Of a stretch of DNA of 64,000 bases, positions 9,323 through 18,714 are shown in pieces (the first letter of the stretch is position 1; the number at the start of each line of letters is the position of its first letter). The DNA is taken from contig JADFAE010000010.1 of the NCBI GenBank assembly GCA_015665415.1, forward strand, positions 452,675 to 516,674, in the 5' to 3' direction. Both the position numbers and the translations under genes were made by a program. Below the pieces are notes generated by a model, which did no database searches, was not told where the DNA came from, and saw only the letters and a program-made list of their open reading frames with translations. This DNA is from Roseobacter sp. (GTDB lineage Bacteria > Pseudomonadota > Alphaproteobacteria > Rhodobacterales > Rhodobacteraceae).

Positions 9323-10327
9323 CTAATCTTCGGTCTCCGTCTTGGCGGGACCCGGCTGATCATCCCCCAAAATCATGAACTCATGGGCCAGCCAGGGCAC
9401 CTTCGAGACCACCGGTTCGGTGAAGTTACGGGCAATCAGACGGCGCAGTGCACTGGCCACCACCTCGGCCATGCCGGGCGGGAAGACATCGGTGCTGAAC
9501 AGCGACAGATTGCGGGCAAAGCCTTTCGCCGGAAACGGCAAAAGGGTCACCCGGTCATGAAACCGCTTGGCCCGGAAATAGCTGGCCGGTGTGGTGATCG
9601 CCCAACCACTGCCCTCGGCCACCAAGCCCATCAGAGAATGGTTGCTCTCCAATTCGAACCGGTTCGGCAAGTTCAGCTTGAGACGGCGCAGGTGGATTTC
9701 GATGAGGTTGCCAATGATCTGACTGCCCGAATATCGCAGAAACGGCGTATCGGATTTGCCACTGAGAAATTCTTCGGCATTCAGCGCCGAGTTTGACGGC
9801 ACCGCGACAACAAAGGGATCCCGCAGCAGCCTGTATTCCACCAATCCCGGCATATCGCTTAGGGGGCGCGTGGCTACCGCCGCATCCAGTTTTTGATCGA
9901 CCAGGAGCTGCAGAATGGCATGGCTGGGACGAGTGTAATGCATAAAGCGGCATTTGGGCAGCGCGGTGGCCAGGAACTGCGCCAGTTCCGGCGCCACCTC
10001 ACTGTCAAAATCATCCACCATACCAAAGCGAAGATCACGGGATTCAGTCCAGTTGCCAGTGGTCAACTCCGTCTCCCCGCGCCGGATCAGACGTATGCCA
10101 TCTTCGACATATCGGGCAAAGATCACCCCCGCAGGGGTGAGCTGCATCGGCCGTTTGGAATGATCCAGCAACGCGACCCCCAGACTGTTTTGCAGGTTCT
10201 GCAGGTGCTGAGAAACCGTGCTTGCCGACAAGCCGCTTTCCGACGCAGCCTTTTGGATAGAGCCGCTACGCGCTGCAAGAAGGAAGATCTCCAACCATCG
10301 CATGCTCAGTTTTGAACGATCCAACAT
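9323..10327 (-). CDS. LysR-family transcriptional regulator
   Basis: LTTR of 334 aa: winged HTH at residues ~8-66 (EIFLLAARSGSIQKAASESGLSAS... begins the domain) and a periplasmic-binding-type effector domain to about 300, with a charged C-terminal tail. It lies upstream of the FAD-GcvT gene on the same strand (158 bases between this stop and that start) and divergent from the taurine-type transporter, with 222 bases between starts. The divergent transporter is the most natural target; control of the FAD enzyme is also possible. Confidence 0.9.
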   Translation of the reverse strand: MLDRSKLSMRWLEIFLLAARSGSIQKAASESGLSASTVSQHLQNLQNSLGVALLDHSKRPMQLTPAGVIFARYVEDGIRLIRRGETELTTGNWTESRDLRFGMVDDFDSEVAPELAQFLATALPKCRFMHYTRPSHAILQLLVDQKLDAAVATRPLSDMPGLVEYRLLRDPFVVAVPSNSALNAEEFLSGKSDTPFLRYSGSQIIGNLIEIHLRRLKLNLPNRFELESNHSLMGLVAEGSGWAITTPASYFRAKRFHDRVTLLPFPAKGFARNLSLFSTDVFPPGMAEVVASALRRLIARNFTEPVVSKVPWLAHEFMILGDDQPGPAKTETED

Positions 10328-10496
10328 CCTGCAATACTCCCAGCTTGCTTTCCTGCTTTGACTCTTTCTTCGGTTTTTCCGATACTACAATTCGAGTTTT
10401 TGGGAATACCTATTTTTGCAAAGCCCAGTCAATTTTACTCGCTAGGCTTTTCCACGTCACAGCCCACGCACTCCGAGACAGGTGCTGGTACCCCAT

Positions 10497-10522
10497 AAAA
10501 AGGCAGGTCAACTGCCGTTTTT
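10497..10522 (+). terminator. Leader hairpin with T-run before the taurine-type operon
   Basis: An A5 run, GGCAG, a 5-base loop, CTGCC, one G and then T5. The arms pair, extended by A-T pairs, and the T-run makes it look like a small intrinsic terminator or attenuator in the leader, 28 bases before the binding-protein start. It could also stop antisense transcripts. The short 5-bp GC stem keeps confidence low. Confidence 0.4.
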
Positions 10523-10549
10523 CCGATGAAATTGCAACAGGGTGAAAAA

Positions 10550-11554
10550 ATGAAACTGACCAAACTTAAATGCGTGATGACCTCAACGGCTGCCGCCGCC
10601 GCCATGCTGACAGCCTCGCAGGCCGCTGCACTCGATGAACTGACCGTGGCCTATTTCCTGGAATGGCCGATGCCGTTCCAATATGGCAAGGCCGAGGGGA
10701 TCTATGAAAAGGAACTCGGTGTCAAAATCAATTGGGTTGCCTTTGACACCGGCACCGCAATGTCTGCGGCCATGGCCTCAGGCGATGTGCAAATCGCCGT
10801 GAGCCAGGGTGTTCCCCCTTTTGTTGTCGCCACCTCTGCCGGCCAGGATCTGCAGACGCTCGACGTGGCTGTCAGCTACTCTGAAAATGACAACTGCGTT
10901 GTGGCCGAAGGGTTGGAGATCGACAAAACCAGCGCCGATGAGCTGACAGGCCGGAAGGTGGGTGTTCCAATCGGGACCGCCGCACACTATGGATTTCTGT
11001 CGCAGATGAAGCATTTTGGTGTGGACGTCGACACCATGGAGATCGTTGACATGGCGCCGCCGGATGGGGCCGCCGCCTTTGCCCAGGGCAATCTGGACAT
11101 GGTCTGTGGCTGGGGTGGTGCGCTGCGCCGCATGAAAGAACACGGCAATGTTTTGCTGACTGGCGCCGAAAAAGAAGCTTTGGGCATTCTCGTCTTTGAC
11201 GTAACTGCAGCGCCATCCACTTTTGTCGCGCAAGAGCCCGAATTGGTTGCGAACTTCCTGAAGGTTACTGCTGACATGAATGCCATGTGGAACGCTGGCG
11301 ATCAAAAGGAAGTCATGCTGCCGGTCATCGCCAAGGATGCCGGCATGGACATTGCCGACACCGAGGCCACCATTTCCACCTTCAGTTTCCCCTCGGTGGA
11401 AGAGCAGCTCTCTGAGAAATGGCTGGGCGGCGCAGCACAGTCCTTCATGCTGGGCGTGGCCAATATCTTTGTGGGCGCGGGCAGCATCGAAGCCGCGCTG
11501 GACTCCTACGCAGGCACGGTAGAGACCGCACCGCTGGCGGCCGCTGGCAACTAA
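10550..11554 (+). CDS. tauA: Taurine-type ABC transporter, periplasmic binding protein
   Basis: SBP of the TauA/SsuA/nitrate group, 334 aa. Start at 10550 is supported by AGGGTG upstream and by the signal peptide that follows (MKLTKLKCVMTSTAAAAAML, cleavage near AAA-L). The mature protein opens with LTVAYFLEWPMPFQYGK and includes VSQGVPPFVVATSAGQDL and VPIGTAAHYGFLSQ. These fit the binding proteins annotated as TauA in Rhodobacteraceae; this assignment rests on recalled family patterns. Downstream are the ATPase and permease, separated by a strong hairpin. Other sulfonates remain possible substrates. Confidence 0.8.
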   Translation: MKLTKLKCVMTSTAAAAAMLTASQAAALDELTVAYFLEWPMPFQYGKAEGIYEKELGVKINWVAFDTGTAMSAAMASGDVQIAVSQGVPPFVVATSAGQDLQTLDVAVSYSENDNCVVAEGLEIDKTSADELTGRKVGVPIGTAAHYGFLSQMKHFGVDVDTMEIVDMAPPDGAAAFAQGNLDMVCGWGGALRRMKEHGNVLLTGAEKEALGILVFDVTAAPSTFVAQEPELVANFLKVTADMNAMWNAGDQKEVMLPVIAKDAGMDIADTEATISTFSFPSVEEQLSEKWLGGAAQSFMLGVANIFVGAGSIEAALDSYAGTVETAPLAAAGN

Positions 11555-11571
11555 GACCAGGTCACATTCTC

Positions 11572-11599
11572 AAATGGCCCGAGCATCTTCGGGCCATTT
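11572..11599 (+). terminator. Intercistronic hairpin after the tauA-like gene
   Basis: Perfect 11-bp inverted repeat (AAATGGCCCGA / TCGGGCCATTT) with a 6-base loop and a short T4. It lies 18 bases after the binding-protein stop and 24 bases before the ATPase start. Such a structure usually causes partial termination or protects the 3' end of the upstream message, so that binding protein exceeds transporter. Confidence 0.75.
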
Positions 11600-11622
11600 T
11601 CCACATGAACTACAGCGAGGGG

Positions 11623-12435
11623 ATGGCCATGAACGGATTGGACATCAACGGGCTTTCTATGCGCTTTGATCTGCCAAATGGCAGCTCAGTCCAGGCGCTG
11701 AAGGACGTTTCCATTTCACTGAAACCTGGTGAACTCATGTCGGTTCTGGGGCCTTCCGGCTGCGGAAAGACAACACTTTTGAACATTCTCGCGGGCTTTC
11801 TAGCGCCGACCGAGGGCAAGATCGAACTGAACGGCCACATGGTCACCGGGCCCGACGCAGAACGCGGCATGGTGTTTCAAAAGGGAGCCCTGTTTGAATG
11901 GATGAGCGTGCGCGAAAATGTAGATTTTGGCCCCCGTATGAAAGGCATGCCCAAGGCCGAGCGCGATAAGATTGCTGACCATCTGCTGGAGGTCGTAGGC
12001 CTGCAGGACTTTAAGGAAAAAGCGGTCTACGAGCTGTCAGGTGGCATGCAGCAACGGGTCGCACTGGCGCGTTGCCTGGCCAATGAACCTGACATTATCC
12101 TGATGGATGAACCACTTGGCGCATTGGATGCGCTGACCCGCGAAAAAATGCAAGGCCTGGTGCTGAAACTCTGGAAAGAGACCGGCAAAACCATCATCCT
12201 GATCACCCATTCGGTGGAAGAGGCCCTGCTGTTGGGCGAGCGTCTGCTGGTCATGGCCCCCCGCCCGGGGCGCATCCACAAGGAATACCGCCTGCCCTTT
12301 GCCGAGCGCGGCGTCAACGCTGACCTGCGCGACGTCAAGAAATCTGAAGGCTTTGCGGAAACCCGCGATGAGATCCTGTCGATGATCTGGGAAATGGAAG
12401 AAGAGATCATGGGACGCACGGAGGACGTGGCATGA
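11623..12435 (+). CDS. tauB: Taurine-type ABC transporter, ATP-binding protein
   Basis: Nitrate/sulfonate/taurine-type ATPase, 270 aa from the ATG at 11623 (an alternative ATG lies 6 bases later and another 18 bases earlier). Walker A GPSGCGKTT, Q-loop FQKGALFEWM, signature LSGGMQQRVALARC and Walker B IILMDEPLGALD are intact. The stop overlaps the permease start (ATGA). The hairpin immediately upstream and the overlap downstream indicate one operon with reduced read-through from the binding-protein gene. Confidence 0.92.
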   Translation: MAMNGLDINGLSMRFDLPNGSSVQALKDVSISLKPGELMSVLGPSGCGKTTLLNILAGFLAPTEGKIELNGHMVTGPDAERGMVFQKGALFEWMSVRENVDFGPRMKGMPKAERDKIADHLLEVVGLQDFKEKAVYELSGGMQQRVALARCLANEPDIILMDEPLGALDALTREKMQGLVLKLWKETGKTIILITHSVEEALLLGERLLVMAPRPGRIHKEYRLPFAERGVNADLRDVKKSEGFAETRDEILSMIWEMEEEIMGRTEDVA

Positions 12436-13697
12436 GCGTACTTCTTTTCTATCTCGCCCTTTTTGTTGGTGCCTATGTCTTGGTCAAGATGATCCGCAAA
12501 GGCGTGACATCTCAAAAAGACTTTACCAGCCTCAAGACGGTGACCTTTGGCGATGAAAGCGCGGTCACGCCGGATCGCGCTGCCTCTATCATCTCAGTTG
12601 TGGTGATCTTTGTGATCTGGGCGGCCTTTACCGGCTCCAAACTGCTGCCGTTCCACGTGCCAGGCCCGTTCACCGGTGAAACTCAATTCACCTATACGGT
12701 CGAAACCGCCGATGGCCAAAGCGATGACGCCACTGTCTTTGTGCATGTCGCCCCATTTGGATCCGACGCCGAAAAATTCGAAGTTGCGCCCGGTGACGGC
12801 ATTGCCAAAGATGACGCCGTGGCCATGACGGCTTCGCGATCAGCCACAATCCTGTTTGACAAAAACGACGAGGCCAAGCGAAAAGCTGGTGCTAGAATCA
12901 TCGCCATCAATGGTGCTGCCATCACTTCTGATGGTACCTTTGATGCAGGCGATGGCAGCATCAGCCTGACCGCCAAGGGCGCCATCATCTTCACCCCGGA
13001 TCTGGGCATGCAGATGAATCCGATCTGGCTACCATCACCAGAACGGGTCGTCGCCCGCTTCTTTGAAATTGCCGACTCTGGATATCAGAACTTCTCGCTC
13101 TGGGAGCACCTGGGCTGGTCGTTGATCCGGGTTATTGTTGGCTTCATACTCGGCTCTCTGGTCGGCATTCCGCTGGGCTATGCCATGGGTCTGTCCGGAT
13201 GGTTCCGCGGCTGGTTTGATCCAATCGTCGAATTCATGCGGCCGGTGCCGCCTCTGGCACTGATCCCGCTGGTGATCATCTGGTTCGGCATCTGGGAGAC
13301 CGGCAAGATCGTGTTGCTGTTCCTGGCTGCGCTCTGGATCATGACAATTGCCGCGCGGGCGGGCGTCTCTGGCGTCAATATCTCCAAGATCCATGCCGCC
13401 TATTCTCTGGGTGCCTCCAAGGCGCAGATCATGCGCCATGTGATTGTGCCCAACTCTTTGCCGGAAATCTTCACCGGGGCACGTGTGGCGATGGGGGTCT
13501 GCTGGGGCACGGTTGTGGCCGCCGAACTGGTTGCCGCGCAAAAAGGGGCCGGCATGATGATCATTGCCGCCTCCAAATTCCAGCTCACCGATATCGTCAT
13601 CCTTGGTATCGTGCTGATTGGCATCATCGGCTACGGAATCGATATCCTGATGCGCAAAGCCGAGGATTATCTAGTGCCCTGGAAAGGCCGCAGCTGA
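12432..13697 (+). CDS. tauC: Taurine-type ABC permease with an extra periplasmic domain
   Basis: Inner-membrane permease of 421 aa, about 150 longer than ordinary TauC/SsuC. Two hydrophobic segments at residues ~4-20 and ~52-72 flank a charged stretch. Then comes a soluble region of about 130 residues (80-200), starting GETQFTYTVETADGQSDDATVFVHV, which resembles a cadherin/Ig-like beta strand pattern and has no counterpart in classic TauC. The permease domain proper follows, beginning SLWEHLGWSLIRVIVGF, with the EAA loop YSLGASKAQIMRHVIVP and the usual conserved ending. Whether the insert is typical of the clade or special here cannot be judged. Confidence 0.85.
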   Translation: MSVLLFYLALFVGAYVLVKMIRKGVTSQKDFTSLKTVTFGDESAVTPDRAASIISVVVIFVIWAAFTGSKLLPFHVPGPFTGETQFTYTVETADGQSDDATVFVHVAPFGSDAEKFEVAPGDGIAKDDAVAMTASRSATILFDKNDEAKRKAGARIIAINGAAITSDGTFDAGDGSISLTAKGAIIFTPDLGMQMNPIWLPSPERVVARFFEIADSGYQNFSLWEHLGWSLIRVIVGFILGSLVGIPLGYAMGLSGWFRGWFDPIVEFMRPVPPLALIPLVIIWFGIWETGKIVLLFLAALWIMTIAARAGVSGVNISKIHAAYSLGASKAQIMRHVIVPNSLPEIFTGARVAMGVCWGTVVAAELVAAQKGAGMMIIAASKFQLTDIVILGIVLIGIIGYGIDILMRKAEDYLVPWKGRS

Positions 13698-13731
13698 TCC
13701 CAAGGGCACCCGCTGGCGACTGTGAAAATCT

Positions 13732-13759
13732 GAAAGGCCCCTATAATCAGGGGCCTTTC
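13732..13759. terminator. Bidirectional intrinsic terminator
   Basis: Perfect 11-bp inverted repeat GAAAGGCCCCT / AGGGGCCTTTC with a 6-base ATAATC loop, 35 bases after the tauC-like stop. A/T-rich stem bases supply the short U-run on either strand. It separates this operon from the convergent GST-P450-DyP operon, whose last stop is at 13838. Confidence 0.8.
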
Positions 13760-13837
13760 TTGGGTTTGGCGCTACCCTGCCCGCCACATCGTCTTGACAC
13801 ATCGCCTTGTTGGTCCATCAGTTCAGCAGGGGCCGCG

Positions 13838-14638
13838 CTACGACAACAGGCCCGGCTTGACGCAGAGCAGCTGGGATGCCCGATGATCGTCATAGATCCG
13901 CTGAATGAACCGGCCCGTGGGGCGTTGGCGCAGATCCTGGTAGACCTTTTGCATAAAAACCGGGCACAGGGCGTGATTTGGCAACATCCCGTGATAGCCC
14001 TGGGCCAGGATCATCGGCCCACCTGAAGTCGCCAGAGCCAAATCCGCAAACGTCAGCCGGTCGCCGACCAGATATTGCCGCCCGTCGCTCAGGATCTGGT
14101 CAAACTTGTCCCAACCCGCATAGATTTTTTGCAATGCCGCATCAGCCGCAGTCTGATCCAGCTTGAGCCCCTTGTACATCAGCGCCCGAATGACCCGAAA
14201 GGCCAGCAGACAGGTCAGCTTTTCGTACCAGGGCACATCCGTGGTGATCGAGGGACAAACAACTGATTTGTACTTCAAGAGATTCCAATAGGACCAATTC
14301 ACCACGGCCTCCCCCATGTCCCAGCGGGCATAGTGCTCCAAATCGTGAACCTCCTGATACAGCGCCGCTTCGCGGTCCTGATCCGGCAACAGTTTCAGCG
14401 CTGACGTGGCCTCAGCTTCCAGCATTGGCAGCAATTTATCGATGCCGCCGAATTTTTTCCCCTCGCGCATGAACAAGGGGTAATCATTCGCGCCGACCCC
14501 CCAAAATTTCAGCGCCAGGACATGAAAAATTGGAGCATGCGGGCGTTCCGTATAGGTCACCCCATAATGACTGAGCAGCCAACGCCCCAGGTCGACATCC
14601 GCCGAGGGCAACAGTGTGATCAAAAGCGGCTTGGCCAT
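13838..14638 (-). CDS. Glutathione S-transferase-like protein
   Basis: Soluble protein of 266 aa. It opens with a thioredoxin-like strand (LLITLLPSADVDLGRWLLSHYGV) and ends with a GST C-terminal all-helical signature (LVGDRLTFADLALATS), the N-capping/hydrophobic-staple motif of GSTs. The N-terminal region is unusual, with an insert between the first beta-alpha unit and the glutathione-site region, so substrate binding may differ from ordinary GSTs. It is the last gene of the minus-strand P450/DyP operon, 9 bases after the P450 stop, and might conjugate or isomerise the product of those haem enzymes (inference). Confidence 0.78.
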   Translation of the reverse strand: MAKPLLITLLPSADVDLGRWLLSHYGVTYTERPHAPIFHVLALKFWGVGANDYPLFMREGKKFGGIDKLLPMLEAEATSALKLLPDQDREAALYQEVHDLEHYARWDMGEAVVNWSYWNLLKYKSVVCPSITTDVPWYEKLTCLLAFRVIRALMYKGLKLDQTAADAALQKIYAGWDKFDQILSDGRQYLVGDRLTFADLALATSGGPMILAQGYHGMLPNHALCPVFMQKVYQDLRQRPTGRFIQRIYDDHRASQLLCVKPGLLS

Positions 14639-14647
14639 GGGTCCTCT

Positions 14648-15991
14648 CTAACTGTCGAATTCGAGATGGAAATGTTCGGGGAAACTGCTGGTGCCACAGT
14701 CAATCTGCCCGGCAACCCCGGGTGCGCGGCGCAGGTTTTTCCGCATCAACAAGGGTTCGAGGATTGCCGGGATCACCGCCTGGTTGATGGTGGCCCCAAA
14801 ACAGGTATGCATGCCATAGCCCCAGATAATATAGTCTTCCCAGGGGCGATCCGTGCGGAAACGACCGGGATCAGCAATCTCAAATCGGTCGAAACAGGCC
14901 GAGAAGTTGGCCGCAAAAACCATCTGCCCCTTACGTATCTTGATGCGCCGCAACGTCGAGGCTGCCACCTGAGTGTCGCGGGTGGCCCGCCGGTAGATCA
15001 CCGGGTTGAACGGGTTAAAGCGCAGCGCCTCCCAGACATGCTGGGCCAAGAGCGCATCATTGCCAGCCCTTGCCGCCGCCTGCGCCGAGGCCAAGGCCTC
15101 CGGCCGGTTCAGCAGTTCATCCAGCGCCAGGCAACTTGCCCTGGAAATGGTTGGAATTGCCCCGATCAAAAGCCCCAACATATTGTTGCGAATACCAAGA
15201 TCGCTCATGCCCGGGGTGTCAGCGGATTGCAGCTCCAGGCATCTGTTCAATATATCCGGGGCATCGGTGGGGCGGGCCTTGCGCGCGCAGATCGCCCCAT
15301 CCAGATAGTCCCGCAATTGCCCCGCCTGTTCCATCGCCCTGGCATCCAACTGGGCGTCGGCCTCCAGATCGAGAAACAAATAGGTGAACAGGGTTGTTGT
15401 CCAGTCCACCATGCTTTCGCGGCTGCCGCCTGTGCCGAAATAATGCGCCGTCATGTCCCAGGGCACCTGCAGTGTCAGGCTTGGCACGATATCAATTTTG
15501 CCACCGCTTGCCGCCACGGCCTGTTCAGCGATCTTGGCCGCCCGCGGCTGCACGATTTCGGCGACATCTGTCATCCGCGCCGCCAACCGCATGGCCGAGG
15601 TGTCGCGGGTATAATCCCAGCCGGGCTGCATGCCGAGAAAGAAGTTGTCGCCTGCCGTCAGCTTGCGCATGCGGGTGCCGTAGACCACCTCGAAATCGGC
15701 GTTGCGATTCAGCACCTCAAGACAATCCTCACGGCGTGTCACCAAGGCCGTACCGGTGTTCTCATAGGATTTCATCACAATCCTGTTCAGCGACAGGTTT
15801 GGCCAAAATCCACGCAAGAGCGCAAAAATCCGCCTCTGCGTCAAAGGTTTGAGGAAAAACGCCCCAAGCGTGCCCGAGACCAGCGCCCCGCCCCCCTGCA
15901 CGATCAGCAGGGCCAGGGCCAGCAGCCCCTCGCCCCAGACGGCCAGGCGCTGAAACACCCAGATAAAGACATTGGCCAGGGCGGTCATCAT
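14648..15991 (-). CDS. Cytochrome P450
   Basis: P450 haem-thiolate monooxygenase/isomerase, 447 aa. The haem loop WGYGMHTCFG with cysteinate near residue 397 fits the P450 consensus, with Trp in place of the usual first Phe. A hydrophobic N-terminal stretch (residues ~5-45) suggests membrane association, unusual for bacterial P450s. The I-helix AGxDT motif is not obvious; the segment LLIGAIPTISRAS stands there, and P450s acting on peroxides or rearranging hydroperoxides often lack it. The C-terminal SSFPEHFHLEFD recalls P450 domains of fungal Ppo-type oxylipin synthases. Its start overlaps the DyP stop by 4 bases. Confidence 0.9.
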   Translation of the reverse strand: MMTALANVFIWVFQRLAVWGEGLLALALLIVQGGGALVSGTLGAFFLKPLTQRRIFALLRGFWPNLSLNRIVMKSYENTGTALVTRREDCLEVLNRNADFEVVYGTRMRKLTAGDNFFLGMQPGWDYTRDTSAMRLAARMTDVAEIVQPRAAKIAEQAVAASGGKIDIVPSLTLQVPWDMTAHYFGTGGSRESMVDWTTTLFTYLFLDLEADAQLDARAMEQAGQLRDYLDGAICARKARPTDAPDILNRCLELQSADTPGMSDLGIRNNMLGLLIGAIPTISRASCLALDELLNRPEALASAQAAARAGNDALLAQHVWEALRFNPFNPVIYRRATRDTQVAASTLRRIKIRKGQMVFAANFSACFDRFEIADPGRFRTDRPWEDYIIWGYGMHTCFGATINQAVIPAILEPLLMRKNLRRAPGVAGQIDCGTSSFPEHFHLEFDS

Positions 15992-17667
15992 GTTGGGTCA
16001 ACGATGCCCATGGCCATCATGCGTATCGCCGTCATTGATGGGACAAAGAAATAGTCCCCGCCGCGACATTCGACAAAGGTCTTGAGCTTGCTCATGACAT
16101 AGGGCGGGCGACCGCTTTCGGGATCAGACGGGATTGTATGGCGGGTGCTGTGATCGTGATTTCCCAGCATCGGACAGGTATTGTTACCCTGGTGGAAGTC
16201 GAGACCGTATTGGATCCATTGCTGTTGCACAAACTCGAACTGCCGTTCCAGGCTGGCCCCCATGATCAGCATGATGACGCCCTGCTCGGTGTCATCGCTC
16301 TTGTGTTCGAAATTTGGCGGCCCATAGGGCAGCCCGCGGCGCAGGATGCGACGACGCTTGTTCAAAGCACTGGTGGCCTTGGGGTTTTCATATGGCTTGC
16401 CGGTCTTGGGGTCGGTCCCGCTCTTGTTCAGCGGATCCAGATAGTCCCGGGTGTTGACGCGGCGCATATGGGCCCCGCCGGGGCATTTGGCCCCGGTCAT
16501 ATCATCGCCATAGCGAAAATCACGTGCCTCGGGTGAGCCGATATACTTGAGATTGCTCATGTAGCCTTCCAGCGGGTCGATGCCTTCGCCGCGAAACTTC
16601 ATCTTTTTGCCAAAGTCAACCCAGTCGGAGTAGGTCGAAACCTTGGAGAGCGGCACCCCATCAGACCAGCGACCACACATTTTTGCCAGCAGGGTCTCCA
16701 CCGCCTCTTCCTTGTCGACCCCCATAACTTGGGCATATCTCTCGGCCTCTTCCTCGACCACAGCTTGAAAAGAACCAACATTTTCATGCAACTTGCGAAA
16801 GGCGAGAAAGGTGCCGTTGCGCATGAACTCAGGCGGCTGCGCGCTTGGCGGCAACTCCTGGCTTTCGTCCGGATGCCCCAGAAGAAACTCGCCCGTTGCC
16901 AGGGGTTCCCAGCCCTGATCGGTGAGTTTTCCGCGCCCAATCACGGTTGTTGGCTTGCCCTTGCCACCATGCTGACCTTCGAAAACCGGATCTCCGATCC
17001 CGTCGGTAAAGCCAAAATGCTCTTTGGCGGTCGGCAGCGTCAAACCCCCGAAGGTATCAAAGACAGCAGAGGCCTCTTGATAGTCCGCCTCTTTGCCACG
17101 GCCAATTCCACCTAGTTGGCGGACGCCGCAGTCTTTCGCCAGAGTACACAACCAATCGCAGCGCTGCTGCAGCGCCGGATTCGGCTTTTCGGCCTGCTCA
17201 AACCCCATCGATTGCGCATTCAATGTCACCAGACAATGGACATCGTCTTTCCCGCCAGAGCCCGGCTCGCGGCTGTCTCTCCAGATGCGATCCCAATGGG
17301 CATCCCAATCCTCCCGCAGAGCGTCGGCTTCGGTCTTGGTTTGATCGCGATCCCCCAGAATAAAGGCCCGCGCTTTCATCCCTTCGATAAAGGCGGCAGG
17401 CATGGCCTGCAGGGTGCGAACCGGCAGTTGCAGCACCAGCAATCCGGGAAAGGTCAGCGCCATATTGGTGGTGCATTTGGGCTTGTCCTCATCCCCCTGC
17501 CACAGCGCCGCCGTGGTCACCTTGCTACGCAACCCCTCCAGAAAGCGGCGTCCGGCTTCGGGGCTGGGGAAATGGAAAAAGAAATAGCGGGCAAAGGGAA
17601 AACTGTAGCGCCCATAGGCACGGGTGACATTGCCCTGAATATCATCGAGATTGAGTTCGCGTGTCAT
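15988..17667 (-). CDS. DyP-type haem peroxidase
   Basis: Dye-decolourising peroxidase family protein, 559 aa, longer than typical (300-450). It begins with ELNLDDIQGNVTRAYG, the usual DyP opening. The distal catalytic Asp is in FGFTDGIGDP (GxxDG, near residue 219), the distal Arg in GTFLAFRKL, and the proximal haem ligand is the His of GAHMRRVNTRD near residue 397. No Tat signal is seen, so it is probably cytoplasmic. It sits in the middle of the operon between two orphan proteins and the P450, so one would supply or use an oxidised intermediate of the other. Confidence 0.93.
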   Translation of the reverse strand: MTRELNLDDIQGNVTRAYGRYSFPFARYFFFHFPSPEAGRRFLEGLRSKVTTAALWQGDEDKPKCTTNMALTFPGLLVLQLPVRTLQAMPAAFIEGMKARAFILGDRDQTKTEADALREDWDAHWDRIWRDSREPGSGGKDDVHCLVTLNAQSMGFEQAEKPNPALQQRCDWLCTLAKDCGVRQLGGIGRGKEADYQEASAVFDTFGGLTLPTAKEHFGFTDGIGDPVFEGQHGGKGKPTTVIGRGKLTDQGWEPLATGEFLLGHPDESQELPPSAQPPEFMRNGTFLAFRKLHENVGSFQAVVEEEAERYAQVMGVDKEEAVETLLAKMCGRWSDGVPLSKVSTYSDWVDFGKKMKFRGEGIDPLEGYMSNLKYIGSPEARDFRYGDDMTGAKCPGGAHMRRVNTRDYLDPLNKSGTDPKTGKPYENPKATSALNKRRRILRRGLPYGPPNFEHKSDDTEQGVIMLIMGASLERQFEFVQQQWIQYGLDFHQGNNTCPMLGNHDHSTRHTIPSDPESGRPPYVMSKLKTFVECRGGDYFFVPSMTAIRMMAMGIVDPT

Positions 17668-17682
17668 ATCGGACCTATCTGG

Positions 17683-18705
17683 CTAGGAAATAACATTCTG
17701 GGCATCGGCCGAGGAAATGACGCCCGGTTTTTGCGTCATGGTATGGCGGTTGCTGGGTTTGTGCTGGGACATGAACGCGCCAAAGGCCTCATAGAGGTCG
17801 TCGGGTGCCGCCCCCTGCTGTTCAATAAAGAAATCCGAAAACTGTTGTTGCACATACAGGCTCTTGAGGACGGAGGGCAGATCGTCATATTTCCCCGGTG
17901 CCAGCGGTTTTTCCCCATTTCGAATGGCATAGCGAATGGCAAGGATGGCCAGAACCACCCCCAACAACATGCTGCCAAGCCCCGTCCAGAGACTGGACCA
18001 ACCCAGAAGTGGCAGCGTAGTCCAGCCCATTAGCCACAGCGCTAGCGCAGCAAGCCCCAGCACAAAGGGGATGAGGGTGCCATAGATCAACGGCTTGACC
18101 GGCAAAATGTGAAAGGCCGGAAGCTGCAGATAATAATCATGGAAAGGCATCGTGGTTTCGACATGGCACTTTTCAAGATAGGCGGCAAAATCATCCGCGC
18201 TTTGGACGGTGTCAAAACCGTAGCAGTTGGAGTAGACGGCGATCAGTTCCTCGCGCATCGTCGCCCATAGCTCCCGCGCGTAAGAGGCCCGGACCCGTTG
18301 CTGCTGTTGCGGGCTCAGATCGGTTGGCAGCGCATCGCTTTCCTGGGTGACCGCATCCACATCAGCGCAAAAAATCAGATATGGCGCCTTGAGACGATCC
18401 ACATGCTGCGGCACCAGCGGGTTGTGTCCCTCGATCTGGCTGACCAACGGATTTTGCGTGTTGCGACCGTTATAGACCACATCATTCAGCACAAACATGC
18501 GCGCCAGGTGATTGCGGCAATTTCGAGCAAAGGGGCTGTTGAAGGGGGCCTCCTGAGTGGCCGGAGACTGATGTGCGGTCGGCAACATCGCCAGGGCCAT
18601 CCGCACCCGCTGTTCGTAGGAGGTATGCGGATCATCCGCAGGCGCTCCCGGCTTGATCGGCGCAAGCGTGGTCAGGAAAATATGTCCGGAATCGAGATCG
18701 GGCAT
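17683..18705 (-). CDS. Orphan membrane protein of the DyP-P450 operon
   Basis: Not recognised as a named family; 340 aa. The N-terminal soluble part has a block HLARMFVLNDVVYNG, then APYLIFCADVDA, then PFHDYYLQL. Two adjacent hydrophobic helices follow (residues ~200-255, PLIYGTLIPFVLGLAALALWL and LLGWSSLWTGLGSMLLGVVLA region), then a soluble C-terminal tail. The three N-terminal blocks line up with similarly spaced blocks in the next gene product, suggesting one shared domain with a ferredoxin-like alpha/beta character. Located 15 bases upstream of DyP in the same operon, it may anchor or feed the peroxidase at the membrane (inference). Confidence 0.75.
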   Translation of the reverse strand: MPDLDSGHIFLTTLAPIKPGAPADDPHTSYEQRVRMALAMLPTAHQSPATQEAPFNSPFARNCRNHLARMFVLNDVVYNGRNTQNPLVSQIEGHNPLVPQHVDRLKAPYLIFCADVDAVTQESDALPTDLSPQQQQRVRASYARELWATMREELIAVYSNCYGFDTVQSADDFAAYLEKCHVETTMPFHDYYLQLPAFHILPVKPLIYGTLIPFVLGLAALALWLMGWTTLPLLGWSSLWTGLGSMLLGVVLAILAIRYAIRNGEKPLAPGKYDDLPSVLKSLYVQQQFSDFFIEQQGAAPDDLYEAFGAFMSQHKPSNRHTMTQKPGVISSADAQNVIS

Positions 18706-18714
18706 CGGAATCTC

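Noticed and set aside
14522..16054. Long plus-strand open frame (about 510 codons) opposite the P450
   Set aside because: Lies wholly antisense to P450 with its haem motif and is the usual high-GC shadow; His/Gln/Arg-rich composition and no family pattern.
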